A DNA stretch of 64,000 nt from NCBI GenBank assembly GCA_013696965.1, contig JACCXN010000020.1, forward strand, positions 88,400 to 152,399. Reading direction: 5' to 3'. Positions within the stretch are counted from its first letter, which is position 1. Each line of letters starts with the position of its first letter. Source of the stretch: Bacteroidota bacterium. Lineage in GTDB: Bacteria > Bacteroidota > Bacteroidia > JACCXN01. Under the pieces are notes generated by a model, which saw only the letters and a list, made by a program, of their open reading frames with translations, searched no databases and was not told the DNA's origin. Made by a program: the position numbers and the translations under genes. Shown piece after piece: positions 9,772-19,234 of this stretch.

Positions 9772-11805
9772 CTAAAACTCACCTTTTTGTATAACAACTT
9801 TAAAATTTTCAATGTAAAAATTCTCTTTAGCACGGTTCCAAACATATATTTTTAATTCCGCATCATCAGAAATACCGCTAGGCAAGTTTGCTATTAAAGA
9901 AATATTATTCCAGTTATTTGGCACCTTCATTTTTTCCAGAACAATTAAATCAGCTCTGAACAAGGATTCCCCATCTTTTTCAACTGAAATAACCATATGT
10001 CCGATTGATTTTTTTTCATTATAAACTAAAGCGTTTATTGAAATGGCTGTTTTTCCATTCAATTCACTTATTTTTTTTACTATTCCCGGGCTAAACTGAT
10101 TTTGTTCATTAATTAAATAAGATGCCCTTCCAGTATCAGTGAATATAATTGAAGGGTTATCTATATTACAACCTGCATTCATAAAGGAAGAATGAAAAAC
10201 AAGACAAGAATCACCCTTAACATTCTTGCCAATAAAGCTTTTTACCAAATCACAGGGATTGTCTGAGACATCTGCAATAATTTCAATTGGATTACAAGCT
10301 AACTCATTTTTTACAAATACAGTGTAGCCTGTACTGATTCTCTTGTAATAGCTGCATTCTTTAAATCCTTTACTTACAATAAATTCTTCTATTTTATGGT
10401 CAGGATCCTGAAATTGCGAATGAGAATGAACATAAATAACTTTATTTATAGTATCGTAATTTAAATTTTCCCATCCATACAAAGGACACTTCTCACAATA
10501 GTAAACATTGTTTTTTGCCAACATTTCAGCCGATTTTGAATAATTCCTAAAGGATTCGTAATCGTAATAAAAAGCAAAATCCATGTATTTATAAGTGGCG
10601 GAAATAAAAATAACCGTATTCTTATCCTGCTTACTTTTTACAACCGGAACCATTCTTTTCCAATCATCTTCGCGTTCCTGCGTAATTTCAAAAGAAGTGA
10701 GTATCAATAAAGCAAAAGGGATAATAAATAAGAACTTATAAAGAAATTTCATTTTTAGATTTGAAAAAAAGTAAGCAATGCACAAAAACAAACCAATGGT
10801 GGTATACAAAATATACCTTGCATGGAATACCGGGGTTTTCTGAGAAACAATAAAATCCAGAACTATGGGCAGGATATACAGTGTTACAAAAACAAAGTAG
10901 TGTTTGCGATTAAACTCCATGCTAAGAACCTTCAGCTGATTGTTGAAAACAACAATCAAAAATGAAAGCGAAACAAATGCACTAAAAACATAAAACAAAG
11001 TTTCACTTCCCGAAAGAACATTTGTATGGTATCTAAATGCATCAAAATTTGGAGCTATGTTCCAAAAAGAGCCTTCTTTGGGAACATTGGATAAGAGTAT
11101 AGAAACCCAGGGCAAAAAAGAAATTACAAGGAATATTTGACTAACAAAATAATAAACAAAAGCTTTTCTGTTTTCTTTAAAATATCCCCAAATAAAAACA
11201 AACTGAACAACAAGAATAAAAACAGAAAGGTAATGCGTAAAGAGTAAAGACAAATTAATTAACCACAAAAAAATAACATCGCTCTTTTTGGGCTTAGTAA
11301 GCAAATTGAAATAAATATAAAATGAAGAAATGCACAACAATTGAATAAGGGCATAAGGCCTTACCTCTGTAGAGAAATAGTGCTGGGAATTGGAAAACAA
11401 AAACAAGAAAAAAGCAATTACTGCTGTTTGAATGTTCAAAAACTTTTTGGCAAATAAAAATAAAATAAGGCCTGCAAAAACACTACATGCAACAGATAAC
11501 ATTTTAGAAGCTATTTCTGTTACTCCGAAAATTTCCATCCAAAAATGCAACAAAGCAATGTGCATGGGTGGGTTTTGATCATTTAAAAATATTACTTTTA
11601 GTTCAGATAGCGATTTTTGACCATGAAACACACTATACATCTCATCGCCATATAAGCTCTCCAGAGAAAGGCCATATGTACGAATAAACAGTGATAGTAA
11701 AAACAAAAAAAACAACAGTAAAAAGAATATTAATTTACTATTTAATCCTTGTTTTTTATTTGTTGGAATTTCACCCATTGTTGACAAATATTCTCGTGGA
11801 ATCAC
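9772..11805 (-). CDS. GT39-family membrane glycosyltransferase with C-terminal beta-rich module
   Basis: A 677-residue polytopic protein. YGDEMYSVFHG near residue 53 gives the GT39 acidic loop; NDQNPPMHIALLHFWMEIFG is the next conserved loop, and STEVRPYALIQLL the helix that follows. About 11 membrane helices run to residue 370. The long C-terminal region ends in a module (FSPGIVKKISELNGKTA...WNNISL...IYVWNRAKENFYIENFKVVI) that aligns with the tail of the 2212 protein. Expected role: sugar transfer from polyprenyl-phosphate sugar on the outer face of the inner membrane. An internal ATG nine codons in is an alternative start. A -7 box lies about 45 bases upstream of the first ATG. Confidence 0.85.
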   Translation of the reverse strand: MIPREYLSTMGEIPTNKKQGLNSKLIFFLLLFFLFLLSLFIRTYGLSLESLYGDEMYSVFHGQKSLSELKVIFLNDQNPPMHIALLHFWMEIFGVTEIASKMLSVACSVFAGLILFLFAKKFLNIQTAVIAFFLFLFSNSQHYFSTEVRPYALIQLLCISSFYIYFNLLTKPKKSDVIFLWLINLSLLFTHYLSVFILVVQFVFIWGYFKENRKAFVYYFVSQIFLVISFLPWVSILLSNVPKEGSFWNIAPNFDAFRYHTNVLSGSETLFYVFSAFVSLSFLIVVFNNQLKVLSMEFNRKHYFVFVTLYILPIVLDFIVSQKTPVFHARYILYTTIGLFLCIAYFFSNLKMKFLYKFLFIIPFALLILTSFEITQEREDDWKRMVPVVKSKQDKNTVIFISATYKYMDFAFYYDYESFRNYSKSAEMLAKNNVYYCEKCPLYGWENLNYDTINKVIYVHSHSQFQDPDHKIEEFIVSKGFKECSYYKRISTGYTVFVKNELACNPIEIIADVSDNPCDLVKSFIGKNVKGDSCLVFHSSFMNAGCNIDNPSIIFTDTGRASYLINEQNQFSPGIVKKISELNGKTAISINALVYNEKKSIGHMVISVEKDGESLFRADLIVLEKMKVPNNWNNISLIANLPSGISDDAELKIYVWNRAKENFYIENFKVVIQKGEF

Positions 11806-11849
11806 CCTTATGGGTATTTCTTAATGGTCTGCAATACTCTATATTATCA

Positions 11850-11857
11850 CAAACATA
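11850..11857 (-). promoter_or_regulatory. -7 promoter box for the GT39 gene 9772-11805
   Basis: On the minus strand this reads TATGTTTG, an exact TAnnTTTG. Transcription would start near 11843, giving a leader of roughly 38 bases to ATG 11805. No clear -33 TTTG is visible. Confidence 0.45.
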
Positions 11858-12029
11858 GTATTATTTTTTTTGTTTACACAGGAAACAAATATTCATGAAT
11901 TACAATTCACAATTACTTAACTGGAATTTGAGGATAAGCAGGGGACTAATAACTATCTTATTTTTCAAGGAATTAGCTGTTCATACATTTATACTACAAT
12001 TTGAATTTTTGCAGTTATTAATGAAAATT

Positions 12030-12226
12030 AGGCTTAAAATAAAGAAACAGGCAACAAAGAGTTTTGAAAATTCAATGAATTTAGAGTTAAATAAATGTAA
12101 TAAAGTTAGTTTTGACTACCTTTCCGCTGAATTCAGATAAAACTGCCTAAAAAAATAAAACCGGTAAAAATCAGAATATTTTCATCCCTGATTATAAAAT
12201 TGATATTTTTGAACCACAAAATTAAT
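12030..12226 (+). pseudogene. Decayed 3' end of a 2212-type membrane-protein gene
   Basis: From about 12058 the sequence encodes SFEN..NLELNKCNKVSFDYL and stops at 12140; a shifted frame then reads [20 protein letters not shown] and stops at 12226. The intact protein at 2212-4068 ends NFEN..HLELNKWNKVSFDYL and, after an intervening stretch, GKKNIYIDDLKIDVFEPKN. The match covers roughly the last 55 codons, with a frame slip and stop between the two blocks. The open frame from 11895 is therefore a remnant, not a gene. It ends five bases before the scoB start, in the place scoA would normally occupy. Confidence 0.75.
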
Positions 12227-12230
12227 TAAA

Positions 12231-12890
12231 ATGCCTTTAGATAAGAACGGAATTGCCAAACGCATTGCCCAGGAAGTAAAAGACGGTTTCTATGTAAATT
12301 TAGGAATTGGAATACCTACCTTGGTAGCAAATTATATCCCTGAAGGAGTTGATGTTATACTTCAATCAGAAAATGGCTTATTGGGAATGGGCCCTTTTCC
12401 TTTTGCAGGAGAAGAAGATCCTGATTTGATAAATGCCGGAAAACAAACCATTACAACAATTCCTGGATCTGCTTTTTTTGATTCAGCCATGAGTTTTGGA
12501 ATGATTCGCGCAGGGAAAGTTGACCTTACCATTCTTGGAGCAATGGAGGTGAGTGAAACAGGAGATATTGCCAATTGGAAAATACCGGGAAAAATGGTAA
12601 AAGGTATGGGAGGTGCAATGGATTTAGTAGCTTCGGCCAAAAACATTATTGTTGCCATGCAACATATTAATAAGGCCGGGGAATCAAAATTACTTCCAAG
12701 TTGTTCCCTTCCACTTACGGGAGTTAAGTGTGTAAAAAAAATTGTCACAGAATTGGCTGTAATTGATGTTACTCCCCAAGGTTTTAAACTTATTGAAAGG
12801 GCGCCAGGAGTATCTGTGGAAGAAATAGTAAAAGCCACAGCTGGAAAATTAATCGTTGAAGGAGAAATTCCGGAAATGAAAATTTTTTAA
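12231..12890 (+). CDS. scoB: 3-oxoacid CoA-transferase subunit B
   Basis: Beta subunit of the succinyl-CoA:3-ketoacid CoA-transferase whose alpha subunit is at 1388. It has 219 residues. SENG at residues 46-49 holds the glutamate that forms the covalent CoA thioester in this family, and it is preceded by the conserved NLGIGIPT and followed by GLLGMGP. The GAMEVS and [13 protein letters not shown] segments are also typical. The sequence looks fully functional despite its separation from scoA. It starts five bases after the decayed gene end, and no obvious promoter is visible in the remnant, so how it is expressed is unclear. Confidence 0.95.
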   Translation: MPLDKNGIAKRIAQEVKDGFYVNLGIGIPTLVANYIPEGVDVILQSENGLLGMGPFPFAGEEDPDLINAGKQTITTIPGSAFFDSAMSFGMIRAGKVDLTILGAMEVSETGDIANWKIPGKMVKGMGGAMDLVASAKNIIVAMQHINKAGESKLLPSCSLPLTGVKCVKKIVTELAVIDVTPQGFKLIERAPGVSVEEIVKATAGKLIVEGEIPEMKIF

Positions 12891-12963
12891 ATTCAAACTT
12901 CCTGTAAATAAATTCAGGCTAAATTATCCGGAAAAACGTTGAATTTAACACCATAAAAAAAAC

Positions 12964-14952
12964 ATGATCAAATTAATTCGTTTTAGTGCCCTATTTATTC
13001 TAATCGCACTTTTTGCCTCATGTAGTAATAGTCCTGAAATTTTAAATGTAAAATACAATTTAGGTGAACTTTCAAATGGAGTTATTCAAGCCGATTTATC
13101 GGGGGTAGTTACCAATGGGATAGAAATTCCAACAGAAAGGCAAACCGCTTCTGGCAATTTCGACATTTCATTTGAGGTAAAAGGAAGCAAAGGCCAGAAT
13201 TATTTTTACAAGATTTATTACCAGAACGAAAGTTACAAATTCCCTGAAATTGCTGATACTGCCCAAAATTACAATGCATTTGCAGATGAAAATTTCTATG
13301 GCTCTTGGAATGATCCATCTATAGGATTTAAAAAAGTGCCTGCAATTGATTTTACTATTAATGAATCCATAAAAATTATTGGCAATCCAAGAGACGAAAA
13401 AAAATATTATGGAATTCCATTCCAAAAAACGTATTACAGTGAGGAAGATATTCAAGCCGTAGGCAAAAACATAAGGGAAACACAAGACTGGTTTGCCGCC
13501 ATAGTTTCAAAAGCAGAAAAAAATAAATTAAGTATCGAAGAACAATTGCTTTTTGATGCTAAGTGGGTTTTGAAAAATGAAACCAGGGGAGAGCATGAAA
13601 ACAACCGGTGGAAAAGAAATCCAAGAATGGGCACTTACAGCCTTATGGTAGTAGTTACTACAGAGGAGGAACTAGCCAAGATCCCTAAACACATCCAATT
13701 TATAAATGAACTTTCAGATAGCGGAATTTTCGTTTCTCCTTATTACTTTTTCAAATACAAAATAAACCCTGATTCTTTTCCTGATACAAAAGTATTTATT
13801 GATAGCTCCTTTGTAAGGGTACAAGCTTCCATGGATGTTGCTGGGGGAATATGTGCCAATCCACTTGAATATCCCTCTTCAGAAAAAATGCCCGATGAAA
13901 AAGCGTGTGGTTGGAATAAGGATTTATTTAACAATGCACATTTCGGCCAGTTTTTTTCCTCCCTGAATAAAAACTTCCACTTAAATACAATACCTCTTAT
14001 TCAAGACGTAAATGATTCCAGTTATACAAAGGATGAATATGATTCAGCAATAAAAAAATATTCAGAAAAACAATTTAAAAAAGATTACATAAGAAGTACT
14101 GAAAATCCGTGTAAATATGTAAGGTATAATGAAAATAAAAAAGCTATTGAGATTGTGAATCCCGGAAATGACAAGCTTGCAGATGCACACAAAGTTAATA
14201 TGGGGATTAAAACAAGAATAGGATTCACTTACGGAAAAATAACTGCTAAAATTAAATTCCCTGAACTGATAAATAAACATAACGTTTGGAATGGATTAAC
14301 AAATGCCTTTTGGTTAATATACCAGGATGAACAGGAATGGAATAATCGCAGGGTTTGTAAAACAGGCTATTCCAAAAAGGGAGAAACCATAAATGATGCT
14401 CCAAGGATTTCTCAGACAAATTATTCAGAAATAGATTTCGAAATAGTAAAAACAAGCCCTAAATGGCCAATAGGTTATTACAAGGGGAGAATAAATGAAA
14501 AGGATGAATCGCAAAGTGATGATATTATTGTTGGATGCACTAACTGGGATTTAACCTGTAAGGATTGCAAAACATATACATGGGGAATTGATACGGTTGA
14601 ATATGAAAATAAAACTTTTGAAACAATGCGATGGGACAGTCATTATCAAGCCCTTACTACCCGAACTGCAGCAAAAGACAATGACTTATTCAAAAGCCCA
14701 TATTACTACTACCAATTTGAATGGACTCCCAACCATATTATTTGGAGAATAGGACCGGAAAAGGATAAACTATCCGTTGTTGGATATATGAACAGTGATA
14801 TAACATCTATTCCCAACAATCAAATGATTGCTGTAATTACCCAGGAATACCACTTATCGGAGTGGTGGCCTCCTATAACCTTTAAGCAAGAATTCATTCC
14901 ATTTCCAAAAAATGATATAATAGGGGAAGTATATGAATTAACGATTGAATAA
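12964..14952 (+). CDS. Large lipoprotein with GH16-like domain and one W-KA-DA-W module
   Basis: A 662-residue lipoprotein: a hydrophobic signal ending in the lipobox LFASC, with Cys20 as the predicted lipidated residue. Residues about 30-150 look beta-rich, 168-206 carry the short module shared with two nearby membrane proteins (TQDWFAAIVSKAEKNKLSIE...DAKWVL), and the C-terminal half resembles GH16 glucanases and carrageenases. In it EIDFE (489-493) matches the GH16 signature ExDxE, with nucleophile and acid/base glutamates present, and YQFEWTPNHIIWRI matches the conserved strand after the active site. Probable role: cleavage or remodelling of a surface or environmental polysaccharide at the outer membrane. 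The N-terminal half is unrecognised. Substrate unknown. Confidence 0.75.
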   Translation: MIKLIRFSALFILIALFASCSNSPEILNVKYNLGELSNGVIQADLSGVVTNGIEIPTERQTASGNFDISFEVKGSKGQNYFYKIYYQNESYKFPEIADTAQNYNAFADENFYGSWNDPSIGFKKVPAIDFTINESIKIIGNPRDEKKYYGIPFQKTYYSEEDIQAVGKNIRETQDWFAAIVSKAEKNKLSIEEQLLFDAKWVLKNETRGEHENNRWKRNPRMGTYSLMVVVTTEEELAKIPKHIQFINELSDSGIFVSPYYFFKYKINPDSFPDTKVFIDSSFVRVQASMDVAGGICANPLEYPSSEKMPDEKACGWNKDLFNNAHFGQFFSSLNKNFHLNTIPLIQDVNDSSYTKDEYDSAIKKYSEKQFKKDYIRSTENPCKYVRYNENKKAIEIVNPGNDKLADAHKVNMGIKTRIGFTYGKITAKIKFPELINKHNVWNGLTNAFWLIYQDEQEWNNRRVCKTGYSKKGETINDAPRISQTNYSEIDFEIVKTSPKWPIGYYKGRINEKDESQSDDIIVGCTNWDLTCKDCKTYTWGIDTVEYENKTFETMRWDSHYQALTTRTAAKDNDLFKSPYYYYQFEWTPNHIIWRIGPEKDKLSVVGYMNSDITSIPNNQMIAVITQEYHLSEWWPPITFKQEFIPFPKNDIIGEVYELTIE

Positions 14953-14992
14953 AAAGAGGCTTTTTAAAATTAAATGAAAAACTAAACCCCTA

Positions 14993-15721
14993 GTGAACAA
15001 AGTCAAGAAACTTTCCATAATAATTCCAGCTTACAATGAGGCTGCTACAATTCATTTAATCCTCAATAAGGTATCAAAAGTTGAACTTGTGGATAACATG
15101 GAAAAGGAAATTATTATTGTAAATGATTGTTCCTCTGATAATACAGCTGAAGTTATAGAAAAATACATGCTTAACAATTCAGGTACTACCATTAGCTTGC
15201 ATAACCAGCCCTACAATCAGGGGAAAGGAGCTGCATTGCACAAAGGTATCAAACTTGCCTCTGGTGATTATGTAATTATCCAGGATGCCGATTTGGAATA
15301 TGATCCTGAAGAATACAATGTGTTGTTAAAACCCCTTATAAACGATGTGGCTGATGTTGTATACGGATCAAGATTTATTGGAGGAAAGCCGCACCGCATT
15401 CTTTTTTTCTGGCATACATTAGGGAATAAATTTTTAACTGCGCTTTCCAATATGTTCACCAATTTGAATTTAACGGATATGGAAACCTGTTACAAGGTAT
15501 TTAGATCGGATATTATAAAAAACATTGATTTTAAGGAAAAGCGATTTGGTTTTGAACCGGAAGTTACAGCAAAAATTGCCAGAGTACCTAAGGTGCGCAT
15601 TTATGAAATAGGAATTTCTTATTATGGCAGAACATACGAAGAAGGAAAAAAAATTGGATGGAAAGATGGTGTAAGAGCAATTTACTGCATTATGAAATAC
15701 AATATTTGGAATCGAAAATAA
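14993..15721 (+). CDS. Family 2 glycosyltransferase (dolichol-P-mannose synthase-like)
   Basis: A 242-residue GT-A enzyme: [10 protein letters not shown] at the start, [20 protein letters not shown], the metal-binding [19 protein letters not shown], then [13 protein letters not shown], which is the classic Dpm1-type order. It lacks C-terminal helices, so it would act at the cytoplasmic face, loading a sugar on polyprenyl phosphate for GT-C enzymes in this block. The start is GTG at 14993; an upstream ATG in this region is closed by a stop after two codons. It is closely related in function to the GT2 at 4256 but clearly distinct in sequence (DADLEYD versus DAGLSHD), so two different donors are possible. 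Confidence 0.9.
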   Translation: MNKVKKLSIIIPAYNEAATIHLILNKVSKVELVDNMEKEIIIVNDCSSDNTAEVIEKYMLNNSGTTISLHNQPYNQGKGAALHKGIKLASGDYVIIQDADLEYDPEEYNVLLKPLINDVADVVYGSRFIGGKPHRILFFWHTLGNKFLTALSNMFTNLNLTDMETCYKVFRSDIIKNIDFKEKRFGFEPEVTAKIARVPKVRIYEIGISYYGRTYEEGKKIGWKDGVRAIYCIMKYNIWNRK

Positions 15722-15798
15722 GGATTTTCAATTTCTTTGAAATTATATAACCTTGCTAAAACTTCAGTTTCAATAAAAACATAAAATTGAAGTTTTAA

Positions 15799-15942
15799 TG
15801 CATAAAATTTACAGGAAAAAAGATAAAGACATTAAAAAAAGTATCCTTTGACAACACAATTTCCATATCTGAGTATAATTATTCCTATAAATCAGGAACA
15901 GGTGTTATTGTTAAAAACAACAGGTATTATTTTAAGAAATGA
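15799..15942 (+). pseudogene. Possible orphan C-terminal gene fragment
   Basis: Between the GT2 and the next membrane-protein gene, one frame is open for 47 codons without a usable start and ends in a TGA overlapping the start of the downstream gene. The last part reads VSFDNTISISEYNYS then GTGVIVKNNRYYFKK, with protein-like alternation of hydrophobic and polar residues. It may be the tail of a lost module-bearing gene, by analogy with the remnant before scoB; no clear alignment to a neighbour was found. Confidence 0.3.
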
Positions 15943-17381
15943 CAATGCCTAAACTAAAATTTGATTTTTCCCGGGTAATTCATAAAACAACTATTTCTGG
16001 ATTTATACTTGCATTCATTGTTTCATTTTTAATCTTTGAAACATTTAGTAAAAAACTTTGGGAAACCAGGGAGATTATTATTTCAGATGTAATCTCCTAT
16101 TATGGTTATTTGCCTGCGGCAATAATTCACAATGATTTACACTTAAATTTTATTTATTCCGATCACAAAGGGGTTTATTGGCCTGTTGAGGCTCCAAATG
16201 GAGGGCTGGTGTTTAAAATGACAATGGGACTTTCCATTTTATATTTACCTTTTTTCACAATGGCCCATTTAGAGGCTTTAATATTTGGGTATGAGGCCTA
16301 TGGGTTTTCTATGCCCTATCAGAAATGGATACAGCTTTCCGGATTATTTTATTTTTTTTTCGGACTATTCTATCTTCGCAAAACTCTTAAATTGTTTTTC
16401 AATGATATTACCGTTTCTTCAACACTACTCACTCTGTTGTTTGCAACAAATCTATATTATTTTGTTACGGATTTATCTCCCTACAGCCATAGTTTTAATT
16501 TTACTTTAATTGCAGCATTTACTTATTACAGCATAAAATGGCATGAAGACAAATCGTTTAAAAAATCATTAATAATAGGTGTTATAGGAGGATTAATTGT
16601 TTTGGCCAGGCCTGTTAATATTCTTGTATTTGTATTTTTTGCATTGTATGATGTTAAAAATTTCTCAGACTATAAATACAGAATCAAAGAGGTTTTAATT
16701 TACAAAAAACAATTGCTGATAATAGCCTCAATTTCATTTTTAGTAATTCTCCCTCAGCTAATTTACTGGAAAATTATAACCGATCATTTTTTTTATTACT
16801 CCTATACAAATGCAACCCTTGGAGTGGAAAGGTTTTTTTGGACAAATCCTCATATACTGGAAGGACTTTTTAGTTACAGGAAAGGCTGGCTGGTTTATTC
16901 TCCGGTAATGATTTTTTCTCTAATTGGCTTTATTCTACTTTATAAAAAACAGAAAAAATTTTTCATACCCCTTGTTACTTTGTTTGTTTTGTTCATTTAT
17001 ATAATTTTTTCCTGGTGGAGCTGGTGGTATGGTGGAGGTTATGGTATGCGACCTATGATAGATATTTATCCATTTTTAGCAATCCCTTTTTGCGCTTTTG
17101 TAGAATACATAATCACCCAAAAAAAAATCATTTACAATGCCCTTGTTGCACTAACATTTTCTTTTTGTATTTATCTTAATTTTCATCAAACCAACCAATA
17201 TCGTGTAGGGTTATTGCATTGGGAGAGTATGACTAAGGAAGCCTATTGGATTTTATTCCTAAACAATCAACTCAATGATTCAGATATAAAGGCATTGAGT
17301 GTTGGGTTTAAAGACCCTGATTTTAAAAAGGCAATGAGAGGTGAGGATGAATATGAATTCAAACCTTTTTATAAAAAATAA
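15939..17381 (+). CDS. Polytopic membrane protein, paralogue of the 2212 gene
   Basis: A 480-residue membrane protein with about 11 hydrophobic segments. It aligns with the 2212 protein across the membrane region: the ISYYGYLPAAIIHNDL start loop, the FYLRKTLKLFFND loop, IKWHED, LARPVNI, FSYRKGWLVYSP and WWSWWYGGGYGMRP. It ends shortly after the last helix and lacks the beta-rich tail of its paralogue. A GT-C-type sugar transferase or glycan-handling role is inferred; no catalytic residues can be named with confidence. It is convergent with aspS, with four bases between the stop codons and no room for a separate terminator. Confidence 0.78.
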   Translation: MTMPKLKFDFSRVIHKTTISGFILAFIVSFLIFETFSKKLWETREIIISDVISYYGYLPAAIIHNDLHLNFIYSDHKGVYWPVEAPNGGLVFKMTMGLSILYLPFFTMAHLEALIFGYEAYGFSMPYQKWIQLSGLFYFFFGLFYLRKTLKLFFNDITVSSTLLTLLFATNLYYFVTDLSPYSHSFNFTLIAAFTYYSIKWHEDKSFKKSLIIGVIGGLIVLARPVNILVFVFFALYDVKNFSDYKYRIKEVLIYKKQLLIIASISFLVILPQLIYWKIITDHFFYYSYTNATLGVERFFWTNPHILEGLFSYRKGWLVYSPVMIFSLIGFILLYKKQKKFFIPLVTLFVLFIYIIFSWWSWWYGGGYGMRPMIDIYPFLAIPFCAFVEYIITQKKIIYNALVALTFSFCIYLNFHQTNQYRVGLLHWESMTKEAYWILFLNNQLNDSDIKALSVGFKDPDFKKAMRGEDEYEFKPFYKK

Positions 17382-17385
17382 GCAA

Positions 17386-19137
17386 CTATTTTTTTACCTC
17401 AAGCTTAATTCCAAGTTCCTGCAACTGTTCAAAACTAATGGGAGAAGGGGAATCAATCATTACATCCCTTCCTGCATTGTTTTTTGGGAATGCAATAAAA
17501 TCCCGGATACTGTCTGAACCACCAAATAAGGAACAAAGGCGGTCAAAACCAAAGGCAATGCCACCATGAGGAGGCGCACCGAATTCGAAGGCATTCATTA
17601 AAAACCCAAATTGTGCCTGTGCTTCTTCTTGGGTAAAACCAAGCTTTTCAAACATCATTGCCTGCAATAAACGATCATGTATACGTATTGACCCGCCCCC
17701 TACTTCAACACCATTGATTACCATATCATAGGCATTTGCCCTTACACTAGCTGGATTGGTGGATAAAAGATCAATATCTTCGGCTTTTGGTGAAGTAAAA
17801 GGATGATGCATGGCATGCCAGCGGTTTGTTTCCTCACTCCATTCCAAAAGAGGAAAATCGAGCACCCAAAGTGCCCTGAAAACGTTTTTATCTCTAAACC
17901 CAAGCCGGGTACCCATTTCCAATCTTAATTCTGATAATGCTTTGCGTGTCTTTGATTCCTCACCTGCCAGAATTAATATTAAATCCCCTGGTTTAGCATT
18001 GAAAACTTCAATTAAATTTCTCAAATCTTCTTCACTGTAAAATTTATCTACTGAAGATTTAATTGTTCCATCTAAATTGTACCTGGCATAAACTAATCCT
18101 GTGGCTCCAAGCTGTGGTCGTTTTACGAATTCCGTAAGTTCATCCACTTGCTTGCGTGTATATTCCGAACAACCCTGGGCACAAATTCCTATAATAGATT
18201 CAGCATCATCAAAAACCTTAAATCCCTTATTTTTTAATGGCTCATTTAGCATTGAAAATTTCATTTCAAATCTTATATCCGGTTTGTCATTACCATAATC
18301 CCTCATTGCCTCGGCATACGTAATCCTGGGAACAAGGGGTAGATCGATATTTTTTACTTTTTTAAACAAATGTCTTGTTAAGCCTTCGAAGGTTTGCAAT
18401 ATATCTTCCTGTTCCACAAATGCCATTTCACAGTCAATCTGAGTAAATTCGGGCTGCCTGTCGGCACGTAAATCCTCATCCCTGAAACATTTTACAATTT
18501 GGTAGTATTTATCAAAACCTGCTACCATCAACAATTGCTTAAAAGTTTGAGGGGATTGTGGAAGGGCATAAAATTCACCGGGATTCATTCTTGAGGGTAC
18601 AACAAAATCACGTGCTCCTTCAGGAGTTGACTTAATAAGACAAGGAGTTTCAACTTCCAGAAAATCCATTGAGTCAAGGTAATTACGGGTAGCAATTCCC
18701 ATTCTATGTCTTAATTCAAGATTTTTTCTTACGTTGTTTCTTCTTAAATCCAGGTAACGGTACTTCATTCTTAATTCATCCCCACCATCGGTTTCTTCTT
18801 CAATAGTAAAAGGAGGTGTTTTGGAAACATTCAATACTTCAAGTTCATTTACACTAATTTCTATTTCGCCAGTTGGTATTTTAAAATTCTTGTTACTTCT
18901 TTCAGTTACTGAGCCTGAAATCTTAAGCACATATTCCCTACCAAGCTTTCTTGCTTTTTCACATAAATCTGAATTCGTATCCATATTGAATACTAATTGT
19001 GAAATACCGTAGCGGTCACGTAGATCTATGAAAGTCATTCCCCCTAAATCTCTTGATTTTTGTACCCAACCGCATAAAGTAACCCTAGCTCCGGTATTTT
19101 TTATATTTAATTCTCCGCAAGTATGTGTTCTGAGCAT
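17386..19137 (-). CDS. aspS: Aspartyl-tRNA synthetase
   Basis: Class II synthetase that charges tRNA-Asp in the cytoplasm. The 583 residues match the bacterial type: an N-terminal OB-fold ([19 protein letters not shown]), motif 2 in [16 protein letters not shown], the bacterial GAD insertion domain in the middle (residues about 290-400), and motif 3 GIAFGFDRL near the end. A gatC gene is nearby at 22289, so Asn-tRNA could be made by the transamidation route if this enzyme is non-discriminating, but this cannot be judged from the sequence. Confidence 0.97.
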   Translation of the reverse strand: MLRTHTCGELNIKNTGARVTLCGWVQKSRDLGGMTFIDLRDRYGISQLVFNMDTNSDLCEKARKLGREYVLKISGSVTERSNKNFKIPTGEIEISVNELEVLNVSKTPPFTIEEETDGGDELRMKYRYLDLRRNNVRKNLELRHRMGIATRNYLDSMDFLEVETPCLIKSTPEGARDFVVPSRMNPGEFYALPQSPQTFKQLLMVAGFDKYYQIVKCFRDEDLRADRQPEFTQIDCEMAFVEQEDILQTFEGLTRHLFKKVKNIDLPLVPRITYAEAMRDYGNDKPDIRFEMKFSMLNEPLKNKGFKVFDDAESIIGICAQGCSEYTRKQVDELTEFVKRPQLGATGLVYARYNLDGTIKSSVDKFYSEEDLRNLIEVFNAKPGDLILILAGEESKTRKALSELRLEMGTRLGFRDKNVFRALWVLDFPLLEWSEETNRWHAMHHPFTSPKAEDIDLLSTNPASVRANAYDMVINGVEVGGGSIRIHDRLLQAMMFEKLGFTQEEAQAQFGFLMNAFEFGAPPHGGIAFGFDRLCSLFGGSDSIRDFIAFPKNNAGRDVMIDSPSPISFEQLQELGIKLEVKK

Positions 19138-19234
19138 ATCTCGTAATTTTATATTAAGTTTGCGAAATTAGCAATTATATTAATGCATAATAGGTTCTCT
19201 TTCTTCAATTAAATACTAATGCGATTTTACAAAT

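Noticed and set aside
11895..12140. 81-codon open frame before scoB as a gene
   Set aside because: Its last 25 codons match the end of the 2212 gene and the remainder of that end continues in another frame, so it is a remnant.
12362..12838. 158-codon frame antisense to scoB
   Set aside because: It mirrors the codon pattern of scoB and resembles no protein.
13091..13102. CCGATTTATCGG, the core of the right-end palindrome, inside the lipoprotein gene
   Set aside because: It encodes part of the protein in frame, and none of the flanking repeat blocks are present, so it is a chance match.
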